From positions 1 through 64,000 of the forward strand of contig CAIUCH010000007.1 of the NCBI GenBank assembly GCA_903897605.1: 64,000 nucleotides of DNA, given 5' to 3'. The notes under the pieces are model-generated. The model was not told the DNA's origin. It made no database searches and saw nothing but the letters and a program-made list of their open reading frames with translations. Positions within the stretch are counted from its first letter, which is position 1. Every line of letters begins with the position of its first letter. The translations under genes and the position numbers were made by a program. The stretch comes from an uncultured Alphaproteobacteria bacterium (GTDB lineage: Bacteria; Pseudomonadota; Alphaproteobacteria; Micropepsales; Micropepsaceae). Of this stretch, positions 20,569 through 27,088 are shown piece after piece.

Positions 20569-22143
20569 TTTCCGCATTTCTCCGCTCTCACCTGGCGCAT
20601 CATCGCCTTCAATGCCTTGGCGCTGCTGATTTTGACCGGCGGCGTGATCGGCGTGCAATCGTCCGGCCGCGGCCTGGTGGAGGAACGGCTCACCGCCATT
20701 CAGGAACAGGCCGCTATCGTGGCCGGCACCCTGGCGGAATATGCCACCGATCCCCAGACCCATACCCTGCGCGTGGCGGAAGCCGAGCCGCTGCTGCGCC
20801 AGTTGATCCAGCCGACCAGGCTGAGAGCGCGGCTTTATCTTCCCAATGGTCGTCAGGTCGTGGATACGCGGCTGCTGTTGGCACGCGATGTCGTGAAGAT
20901 CACCGAGCTGCCGCCGCTGGACCGCTGGAGCCGGATCAAGGAAATGGGTCAGCGAATCTATGACGGCGTGATGGGTGTGCGCCCTTTTACCCGCCTTGCC
21001 TCTTATTCCGAAGGCGGCGAGGACGGGCGCATCTATCAGGAAGTCAACGAAGCCATGACCGGCCAGGCCTCCAGCGCCGAGCGCGTGGACGACCAGAACA
21101 AGCTGGTCCTGTCGGTGGCGGTGCCGGTTCAGCGCTTCAAAGCCATCTATGGCGAATTGTTCCTCACCACCGAAGGTGGCGACATCGACGACATCCTGCG
21201 CCAGGAACGATTCGTCCTGTTCGAGGTCTTCCTGGTGGCCTTCGGGGTGATGCTGCTGTCGTCTCTCTATCTGGCGGGCACCATTGCCGAACCGGTGCGG
21301 CGGCTGGCGGCAGCGGCGGATCAGGTGCGCTTCGGCTCGGGCGGGCGCGACGCCATTCCCGGATTTCCCGAACGCAATGACGAAATCGGCGACCTGGCCG
21401 ACAGTTTCAAGGAAATGACCGCGGCGCTTTATGACCGGATCGGCGCCATCGAGCGCTTTGCCGCTGATGTCGCCCACGAACTGAAGAATCCCCTCACCTC
21501 GCTGGCCTCGGCGATGGAGATGCTGGTGCGCGCGCCCGACGAAGCGGCGCGGCAGAAGCTGATGGTTCTGGCGCGCGCCGATGTGAAGCGCATTGACCGG
21601 CTCATCACCGACATTTCCGACGCTTCGCGGCTCGATGCCGAACTGTCGCGTGAGGCGCGCACCGAGATCGATCTTTCGCATTTGCTCAAGACCATCGTGG
21701 ATATTTACGATGTCACCGATCGCGGCAAGAATGTCGCCGTCACCTTGCGCGACGAGCTTGCCGCCGGCACCAAGGTGACGGGCCATGACGAGAGGCTGGG
21801 TCAGGTTTTCCGCAACTTGATCGACAACGCGATTTCATTCAGTCCGGACGGCACCGCGATCTTGATCACGGCGCAGCTGCATCACGCCTTTGCCCGCGTG
21901 ACGGTGGAGGATACCGGCCCCGGTATTCCGCCGGACAATCTGGAATCCATTTTCGAGCGCTTCTATACCGAACGGCCGGGCGATACCTTCGGCAAGAATT
22001 CAGGCCTCGGCCTTTCGATCGCACGCCAGATCACCCAGAATGCCGGCGGCCGCATCTGGGCCGAGAACCGCCCGCCCCAGGTCCAGGGTGAAGCCAGCGG
22101 CGGAGCGCGCTTTGTCGTCGAGTTGCCCATCTCGCATGCGTAA
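20566..22143 (+). CDS. chvG: Sensor histidine kinase ChvG
   Basis: The kinase has a first membrane helix (FNALALLILTGGVIGVQ region), a periplasmic sensor domain, a second helix (FEVFLVAFGVMLLSSLYLAG), a HAMP domain, the H-box DVAHELKNPLTS and a HATPase domain with N-box NLIDNAIS and GxG motifs near DTGPGI and SGLGLS. It is the partner of ChvI. The start is the doubtful point: TTG at 20617 (508 residues) cuts the first helix short, whereas CTG at 20566 adds LFPHFSALTWRIIAFNA, which matches the usual N-terminus (TRRIIAFN-type) and has AAGGAG nine bases upstream. I therefore prefer a rare CTG start (525 residues). Confidence 0.9.
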   Translation: MFPHFSALTWRIIAFNALALLILTGGVIGVQSSGRGLVEERLTAIQEQAAIVAGTLAEYATDPQTHTLRVAEAEPLLRQLIQPTRLRARLYLPNGRQVVDTRLLLARDVVKITELPPLDRWSRIKEMGQRIYDGVMGVRPFTRLASYSEGGEDGRIYQEVNEAMTGQASSAERVDDQNKLVLSVAVPVQRFKAIYGELFLTTEGGDIDDILRQERFVLFEVFLVAFGVMLLSSLYLAGTIAEPVRRLAAAADQVRFGSGGRDAIPGFPERNDEIGDLADSFKEMTAALYDRIGAIERFAADVAHELKNPLTSLASAMEMLVRAPDEAARQKLMVLARADVKRIDRLITDISDASRLDAELSREARTEIDLSHLLKTIVDIYDVTDRGKNVAVTLRDELAAGTKVTGHDERLGQVFRNLIDNAISFSPDGTAILITAQLHHAFARVTVEDTGPGIPPDNLESIFERFYTERPGDTFGKNSGLGLSIARQITQNAGGRIWAENRPPQVQGEASGGARFVVELPISHA

Positions 22144-22161
22144 GCAGATCTTCAAGGACGA

Positions 22162-22632
22162 GTGTTGCAGATGAAGGTGGTCAACATTCACGCCAGTTGT
22201 GTCGTGATCGGCAAGCGGGGCGTGCTGATCTTGGGCGACAGCGGCGCGGGCAAGTCGGATCTGGCGCTTCGACTGATCGACGGCGGCGCCAGACTGGTGT
22301 CCGATGATCGTACCGAGCTTTATGTCGCGCGCGGCCGGCTTTGCGCCCGGACGCCAAGATCGATTGCCGGGCTGATGGAAGTGCGGGGATTGGGCGTCGT
22401 TGCCCTGCCTTTTGCCAGGACTGCAGTCTTGGCATTGGCCGTCAAACTTAGTTCCTCGCGGACGCGCCTGCCGGACGCCGCGTTTTATGAACCCCCGGCA
22501 CCGATCAAATCGGTCAAATCCCTGCCGTTCATCATGTTGGACGGGGCTTTGCCTTCCGCGCCTGCCCGGATTCGCCTCGCTTTGGCGGCTTTTGGCAAAG
22601 GCTTGTTCCGCGAGGATTTTAACCCCACATAG
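22162..22632 (+). CDS. hprK: HPr kinase/phosphorylase, short alphaproteobacterial form
   Basis: The 156-residue protein is the truncated HprK type that lacks the N-terminal domain of the Firmicutes enzyme. It has HASCVVIGKRGVLILGDSGAGKSDLALRLI (Walker A at about 25-32) and VSDDRTELYV, followed by EVRGLGVV, the HPrK signature. It phosphorylates a serine of HPr using ATP and can reverse the reaction with phosphate. It follows chvG by 18 bases and precedes EIIA and HPr genes, the standard alphaproteobacterial arrangement that links the ChvG/ChvI pathway to the regulatory PTS. GTG 22162 or ATG 22171 may be the start; AAGGA lies at 22154. Confidence 0.9.
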   Translation: MLQMKVVNIHASCVVIGKRGVLILGDSGAGKSDLALRLIDGGARLVSDDRTELYVARGRLCARTPRSIAGLMEVRGLGVVALPFARTAVLALAVKLSSSRTRLPDAAFYEPPAPIKSVKSLPFIMLDGALPSAPARIRLALAAFGKGLFREDFNPT

Positions 22633-22702
22633 TTAAGCTGGAAATAAGCCTTGCCTTGCGCAACTTCCGGCCTATTTTCCCCTGCTTTCAACGGACCTTT
22701 TC

Positions 22703-23107
22703 ATGCTCGGACTTGTTCTGGTTACTCACGGCCGCCTTGCCCAGGAATTCATCGCGGCGATGGAGCATATGGTCGGACCTCAGACCAATTTGCGCGCCGT
22801 CTGCATCGGACCGGAAGATGATATCGAGCGCCGCCAGCGCGAGATCGCCGCGGCAGCAAGGGCCGTGGATACCGGCCACGGCGTGGTCATCGCCACCGAC
22901 ATGTTCGGCGGTACGCCCTGCAATCTGGCGCTCACCTTGCTCGACCGCACCAAGATCGAAGTGCTGGCGGGGATGAACCTGCCCAGCTTGATTAAGCTGA
23001 TCGACATCCGCAACAAGCTGCCGCTGGAACAGGCGGTCAAGGAGGCGATCGACGCGGGCCGCAAATACATGCGCGCCGGCTCGGTCGATCTGGGCGCGCC
23101 GGCGTGA
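22703..23107 (+). CDS. PTS EIIA component, mannose (ManX) type
   Basis: The 134-residue protein starts MLGLVLVTHG, where His9 is the phosphorylation site of the EIIA-Man family, and contains ATDMFGGTPCNLA and LAGMNLPSLIKL, both family hallmarks. No sugar permease is nearby, so this is a regulatory phosphotransfer protein that receives phosphate from HPr. The 70-base gap after hprK includes no obvious terminator. Its stop overlaps the GTG start of the HPr gene by four bases. Confidence 0.92.
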   Translation: MLGLVLVTHGRLAQEFIAAMEHMVGPQTNLRAVCIGPEDDIERRQREIAAAARAVDTGHGVVIATDMFGGTPCNLALTLLDRTKIEVLAGMNLPSLIKLIDIRNKLPLEQAVKEAIDAGRKYMRAGSVDLGAPA

Positions 23108-23379
23108 GCGAGCCGGTTCGGGCCGTCGCAAAGATCACCAACAAGCGCGGCCTGCACGCGCGCGCCAGCGCCAAAGTGGTGGAAGCTGCCGCCCGGTTTC
23201 AATCGGAAATCACCATCGTCAAGGACGGCACACGGGTGAATGCCCGCTCGATCATGGGACTGATGATGCTGGCAGCCAGTCTGGGCAGCGAGATCGGCGT
23301 CGAAGCGGAAGGTCCCGACGCCGATGGTGCGATGATGGCGATGCTGGCCCTAATTGACGCGAAGTTCGGTGAAGAGTGA
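23104..23379 (+). CDS. ptsH: Phosphocarrier protein HPr
   Basis: The 91-residue HPr has the active-site block GLHARAS (His18, phosphorylated by enzyme I) and the regulatory-serine region NARSIMGLMML (Ser49, target of HprK). The GTG start overlaps the EIIA stop. Together with hprK it makes a minimal regulatory PTS branch; enzyme I is not in the window, and EIIA-Ntr (ptsN) is at 59.7 kb. The 83 bases after its stop hold no terminator I would defend. Confidence 0.93.
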   Translation: MSEPVRAVAKITNKRGLHARASAKVVEAAARFQSEITIVKDGTRVNARSIMGLMMLAASLGSEIGVEAEGPDADGAMMAMLALIDAKFGEE

Positions 23380-23462
23380 TTTGAACCGTCATCGGCGGGT
23401 CAAATTACGCCAAGCACGACCGCGCGACAGCGTCTTCGGTCGTGCGCGGCAGGAAGGATAAA

Positions 23463-24344
23463 ATGCGTTTTCGACCCTTGCTCGCAGCCCTGTCACTGCT
23501 TCTCGGACTTGTCCCCGCCGCCGCAGCACCGGTCATTCACGCCCATCCCGCGCTGTGGCACGTCAAGGGGCCGGAAGGCGAAGTCTATCTGTTCGGCTCC
23601 ATTCATCTTCTGCCGGACAATATCGAATGGCACACGCCGGCCATCAACGCTGCCATTGGCAAAGCCAATGTCTTCGTCTTCGAAGTTTCCATGGATGAAA
23701 AAGCGCAAACCGAAATCCGCAAGCTGGTTGCCCAGATGGGCCTGCTGGCGCCGGGTCAATCGCTCCGCGAGATGTTGCAGCCATCGGCGCGTGCCGATTT
23801 CGACGCCGCGATAGAAACCGCGCATCTGCCGCCGGATGTGGTGGACCATGAAAAACCCTGGCTGGTGTCGCTGCAATTGCTGGTCGCCGAAGGTACCGCC
23901 AAGCAATATTCCGCCGATGCCGGCGTCGATCATGCGGTGATGACAATCGCCGCCAAGGCGCAAAAGCCGATGCGCTTCTTCGAGACCATCGAACAGCAAA
24001 TCCGCCTTCTGGCCGGAAGCGACGACAAGCTCCAGCTGGAGGAGTTCCAAGCCGATCTCAAGGATTACCAGAAAGGCGACGACGATCTTGGTCCCATGGT
24101 CGCCGCCTGGAGCCAGGGCAAGGCCGACAAGCTTGCCGCTCTGATGAATTCCGAACTGGCCGCCGAGCCCGAAATGAAAAAGGCCCTGCTCACGGATCGC
24201 AATCAACGCTGGGCTCTGCAGATCCAGACCATGCTGCGGGAAAAACGCGCGTTCTTCATCACCGTTGGCGCCGGGCACCTGGCCGGACCCGACGGCGTGC
24301 CTGCGCTGCTGCGCAAGGCCGGATACAGGGTCGAGGGCCCATAA
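23463..24344 (+). CDS. TraB/GumN family exported protein
   Basis: The 293-residue protein has a signal peptide (cleaved near AAAA-PVIHAH) and the TraB/GumN pattern: HPALWHVKGPEGEVYLFGSIHLLP near the N-terminus and a C-terminal VGAGHLAGPDGVPALLRKAGYRVE. The GxxH and VGAGH motifs resemble those of Tiki/TraB metalloproteases. GumN-type proteins are widespread in proteobacteria and their role is unclear. The ATG at 23463 is preceded by GGAAGGA and gives a good signal sequence. Confidence 0.87.
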   Translation: MRFRPLLAALSLLLGLVPAAAAPVIHAHPALWHVKGPEGEVYLFGSIHLLPDNIEWHTPAINAAIGKANVFVFEVSMDEKAQTEIRKLVAQMGLLAPGQSLREMLQPSARADFDAAIETAHLPPDVVDHEKPWLVSLQLLVAEGTAKQYSADAGVDHAVMTIAAKAQKPMRFFETIEQQIRLLAGSDDKLQLEEFQADLKDYQKGDDDLGPMVAAWSQGKADKLAALMNSELAAEPEMKKALLTDRNQRWALQIQTMLREKRAFFITVGAGHLAGPDGVPALLRKAGYRVEGP

Positions 24345-24395
24345 TCGCAGGGAAAAGCCGGCGGACCGGGATATGCAGTTTTCTTTATATCCTGC

Positions 24396-24424
24396 TTGCC
24401 CCTGCCCCGCGCCGCTGCTATAGC
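24396..24424 (+). promoter_or_regulatory. Putative ahcY promoter
   Basis: TTGCCC at 24396-24401 and TATAGC at 24419-24424, 17 bases apart, with GCTATAGC resembling the alphaproteobacterial -10 element GCTANAWC. It lies 29 bases before the ahcY start. I saw no convincing SAH or SAM riboswitch in the 108-base leader. Confidence 0.35.
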
Positions 24425-24452
24425 CGGCCCGCAATTGAGGGAATCTCCGACC

Positions 24453-25856
24453 ATGGCCGCCAACACCGATTACGTCGTCAAGGACATCAGCTTGGCCGAA
24501 TGGGGCCGCAAGGAATTGACGATCGCCGAGATCGAGATGCCCGGCCTGATGGCGACCCGCGCGGAATATGGTCCCAAGCAAATACTGAAGGGCGCGCGCA
24601 TCGCCGGCTCCCTGCACATGACCATCCAGACCGCCGTCCTGATCGAAACCCTGGCCGCCCTTGGCGCCGATATCCGTTGGGCCTCCTGCAATATCTATTC
24701 GACCCAGGATCACGCCGCCGCCGCCATCGCCGCCAAGGGCATTCCCGTGTTCGCGGTCAAAGGCGAGAGCCTGGTCGAATATTGGAACTACACCCGCAAG
24801 ATCCTGGAATGGGGTGATGGCGGATTGCCCAACATGATCCTGGACGATGGCGGCGACGCCACCATGCTGGTGCATCACGGCCTGCGCGCCGAAAAGGGCG
24901 ACACCGCGTTCCTGGACAAGCCGGAGAATGAAGAAGAAGAAGTTTTCTATGCCCTGATCAAGCGCATCTTGAAGGAAAAGCCAGGCTGGTTCGCCCAGCT
25001 CGCCGCCAGCATCAAGGGCGTCTCGGAAGAAACTACAACCGGCGTGCATCGTCTTTATCAGATGGAAAAAGACGGCAAGCTGCTGTTCCCCGCCATCAAT
25101 GTGAATGACAGCGTCACCAAGTCGAAATTCGACAATCTCTATGGCTGCCGCGAAAGCCTGGTCGACGGCATCCGCCGCGGCACCGATGTGATGATGTCGG
25201 GCAAAGTGGCGATGGTCGCGGGCTTCGGCGATGTTGGCAAAGGCTCGGCCGCCTCACTGCGCCAGGCCGGTTGCCGCGTCTTGGTCAGTGAAATCGATCC
25301 CATCTGCGCGCTGCAGGCGGCGATGGAAGGCTATGAGGTGGTGACGATGGAAGAAGCGGCGCCCCGCGCCGACATCTTCGTTACGGCCACCGGCAATATC
25401 GATGTCATCACCGTTGATCACATGCGGGCGATGAAGGATCGCGCCATCGTCTGCAATATCGGTCATTTCGACAGCGAAATTCAGGTCGGCGCGCTGAAGA
25501 ATTTCCAGTGGCACAATGTCAAACCGCAGGTCGATGAAATCGAATTCCCCGGCGGCAAGCGCATTATCCTTTTGTCGGAAGGCCGGCTGGTCAATCTGGG
25601 CAATGCGATGGGCCACCCCTCCTTCGTGATGAGCGCGTCGTTCACCAATCAGACCTTGGCGCAGATCGAACTCTTCACAAATCCGGGCAAGTATCAGAAG
25701 AAGGTCTATACCCTGCCCAAGACGCTGGACGAGAAAGTGGCGCGGCTGCATCTGGCCAAGATCGGCGTGCATCTCACCGAGCTTTCCACCAAGCAATCCG
25801 ATTATGTCAGCATTCCCAAGACCGGCCCGTATAAGCCGGATACTTATAGGTACTGA
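24453..25856 (+). CDS. ahcY: S-adenosylhomocysteinase
   Basis: The 467-residue enzyme matches the long bacterial form of AhcY. It contains [16 protein letters not shown], the NAD-binding [28 protein letters not shown], and the C-terminal Lys-Tyr pair ([11 protein letters not shown]) that reaches into the neighbouring subunit's cofactor site. It splits S-adenosylhomocysteine into adenosine and homocysteine, removing the inhibitor of methyltransferases. The ATG at 24453 follows a GAGGGA ribosome site; an upstream open frame lacks support. It appears monocistronic, with a promoter-like element before and a strong hairpin after it. Confidence 0.97.
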   Translation: MAANTDYVVKDISLAEWGRKELTIAEIEMPGLMATRAEYGPKQILKGARIAGSLHMTIQTAVLIETLAALGADIRWASCNIYSTQDHAAAAIAAKGIPVFAVKGESLVEYWNYTRKILEWGDGGLPNMILDDGGDATMLVHHGLRAEKGDTAFLDKPENEEEEVFYALIKRILKEKPGWFAQLAASIKGVSEETTTGVHRLYQMEKDGKLLFPAINVNDSVTKSKFDNLYGCRESLVDGIRRGTDVMMSGKVAMVAGFGDVGKGSAASLRQAGCRVLVSEIDPICALQAAMEGYEVVTMEEAAPRADIFVTATGNIDVITVDHMRAMKDRAIVCNIGHFDSEIQVGALKNFQWHNVKPQVDEIEFPGGKRIILLSEGRLVNLGNAMGHPSFVMSASFTNQTLAQIELFTNPGKYQKKVYTLPKTLDEKVARLHLAKIGVHLTELSTKQSDYVSIPKTGPYKPDTYRY

Positions 25857-25873
25857 TCGCTTGATCCCTGCGG

Positions 25874-25910
25874 AAAGGGCGCGCTAGCTAACGGCATGCG
25901 CGCCCTTTTT
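25874..25910 (+). terminator. Intrinsic terminator of ahcY, overlapping the lipoprotein start
   Basis: AAAGGGCGCG (25874-25883) and CGCGCCCTTT (25899-25908) form a ten-pair hairpin with a 15-base loop, followed by further T residues. The ATG of the next gene (25896-25898) lies in the loop, and its codons 2-5 form the second arm and T-run. Confidence 0.75.
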
Positions 25911-26183
25911 CTTTGCCTTGTCCTGACCGCGTTGGCTGGGTGCAGCAGTGTGATCCGCCAGGATGGTGATGCGTTCGAAGCGTCGCGCGTGTCCCCAGAG
26001 CGATTCGAAACGGATGACGATTCCTGCCGCATCCAGGCCGAGACGTATCTCACCTATGACGTGCGCGGCATGGAAGGAACCCGGTACCGCCGGAATCGGA
26101 TCTACAATGCCCTCTATGGCCGCTGCATGATCGCACGGGGTTATCGCCGCCGGCCCAATTACAAGAATTTGTTGCCGGGCTGA
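25896..26183 (+). CDS. Small lipoprotein, unknown
   Basis: The 95-residue protein has a lipoprotein signal: a short basic start (MRA), a hydrophobic stretch and the lipobox LAGC (Cys16). The mature part is hydrophilic, with two further cysteines and a basic C-terminus (GYRRRPNYKNLLPG). I do not recognise a family. Its start codon is inside the ahcY terminator hairpin and there is no ribosome site, so translation would need a leaderless transcript or read-through. The next 61 bases hold no gene. Confidence 0.68.
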   Translation: MRALFLCLVLTALAGCSSVIRQDGDAFEASRVSPERFETDDDSCRIQAETYLTYDVRGMEGTRYRRNRIYNALYGRCMIARGYRRRPNYKNLLPG

Positions 26184-26244
26184 GATCGCCCTGACTTCAG
26201 GATTTCACCCCGACCCGCGGATCGGGAGTCTAATTCCCTGATCT

Positions 26245-26252
26245 GACTCATA
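26245..26252 (+). repeat. Target-site duplication, left
   Basis: GACTCATA directly abuts the left end of the IS1595-type element and recurs directly after its right end (26924-26931). Confidence 0.85.
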
Positions 26253-26274
26253 GGCGTTTATAAAGATGGCATAC
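26253..26274 (+). repeat. Terminal inverted repeat, left
   Basis: GGCGTTTATAAAGATGGCAT plus AC; inverted partner at 26902-26923 with four mismatches. Confidence 0.8.
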
Positions 26275-26331
26275 GGAACAGATTTATGGTATCCTTTGGT
26301 TGCGAATTACTCGCAAGTTAAAGGACATCCA

Positions 26332-26874
26332 TCATGGCTGAAGAAGTCGAGATGGAGTACTGCGTGTTGAATATTGCGGCCACTCCACATCCCGCCGGTA
26401 TATAACGCCCTTTTCCTTGCCGCCAACATAGGTCTCATCGGCCTCCACGTGGCCGCCCAGCTTCGGGTCGCCGTCGATCATCGCCATGTACTTGCGAATT
26501 TCGTGCGCCATGCGGAAAGCGGTCGGATAAGAGACACCCAACTGGCGCTCCAATTCCTTGGCAGGGACACCGTGGTGGGAAGTTGTGAATAGATAGATCG
26601 CGTAAAACCATTTGAACAAAGGGACGTGAGTCCGAGCGAAAGGCGTCCCAACCATCGGGTGAATGTGATGACCGCACCACGGGCAGGAATACGCCAATTC
26701 GGATACTAGACGCGAAAACCGCCCTGTTTTCTTGCACTTAGGGCATTCGAGCGTGCGGCCAAACCTAATGGTCATCAGATGTTCAAGACAGGCCGCGTCA
26801 TCCGGAAAACGGACCATAAAATCGTTTAATGTGAATGGCTTAGCTTGCTTGATCTTTTTCATTGCCGTCTCCAT
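26332..26874 (-). pseudogene. IS1595-family transposase, C-terminally truncated
   Basis: The 180-codon frame has the zinc-ribbon of IS1595 transposases (CPKC and CPWC pairs, about residues 44-73), then TPFARTHVPLFKWFYAIYLF and the helix-turn-helix-like KELERQLGVSYPTAFRMAHEIRK, then the first catalytic aspartate in EADETYVGGKEKG. After that the sequence changes to an unrelated tail of about 24 residues and stops, so the remaining catalytic residues of the ISXO2-like DDE domain are absent. It cannot be an active transposase alone, but could bind the ends. On the other strand a 23-codon frame with AAAGGA before its ATG (26334-26405) may be a remnant or chance. Confidence 0.85.
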
Positions 26875-26901
26875 TCCTATCTATATAGGCGAACGGCTTA
26901 C

Positions 26902-26923
26902 GTATGTCAACTTTATAATTGCC
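26902..26923 (-). repeat. Terminal inverted repeat, right
   Basis: Read on the minus strand it starts GGCAATTATAAAGTTGACAT, matching the left repeat at 18 of 22 bases. Confidence 0.8.
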
Positions 26924-26931
26924 GACTCATA
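26924..26931 (+). repeat. Target-site duplication, right
   Basis: GACTCATA, identical to 26245-26252. Confidence 0.85.
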
Positions 26932-26939
26932 AGACTGTC

Positions 26940-26965
26940 CACAGGGCGCAACTTATGGCCCTGTG
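26940..26965. terminator. Hairpin between the insertion sequence and divL
   Basis: CACAGGGC and GCCCTGTG form a perfect eight-pair stem with a ten-base loop and no T-run. Before the insertion it would have been about 80 bases after the lipoprotein gene, so it may be part of that gene's 3' end. Confidence 0.4.
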
Positions 26966-27088
26966 CGCCACAGCTAGATTTTCATACTTTATTAACCACA
27001 ATCTCTATGCCGGATGGCCCCCTGCCGGTATCTTGTTGATTCTACAGTGATTCGACCGTTCGCGGCGGATTCGAGGGGACAGTCAGGC

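Larger units (their letters stand above)
26253..26923 (-). mobile_element. Internally deleted IS1595-family insertion sequence
   Basis: The 671-base element is bounded by 22-base terminal inverted repeats (26253-26274 and 26902-26923) that agree at 18 of 22 positions, with the shared core TTATAAAG and CATAC inner end. It is flanked by an 8-bp direct repeat GACTCATA, the duplication size known for IS1595-family elements. Inside is a transposase reading frame on the minus strand that lacks its C-terminal catalytic half. Family members are usually about 1 kb, so roughly 350 bases are missing. Intact ends and a perfect target duplication mean it probably moved in this short form, using a transposase supplied elsewhere. 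Confidence 0.85.

Noticed and set aside
24345-24452. Possible SAH riboswitch before ahcY
   Set aside because: I could not find the conserved SAH aptamer core in this short leader; only a promoter-like element is visible.
26334-26405. 23-codon frame inside the insertion sequence with AAAGGA upstream
   Set aside because: It is too short and overlaps the transposase remnant; it may be a relic of a passenger gene but cannot be supported.
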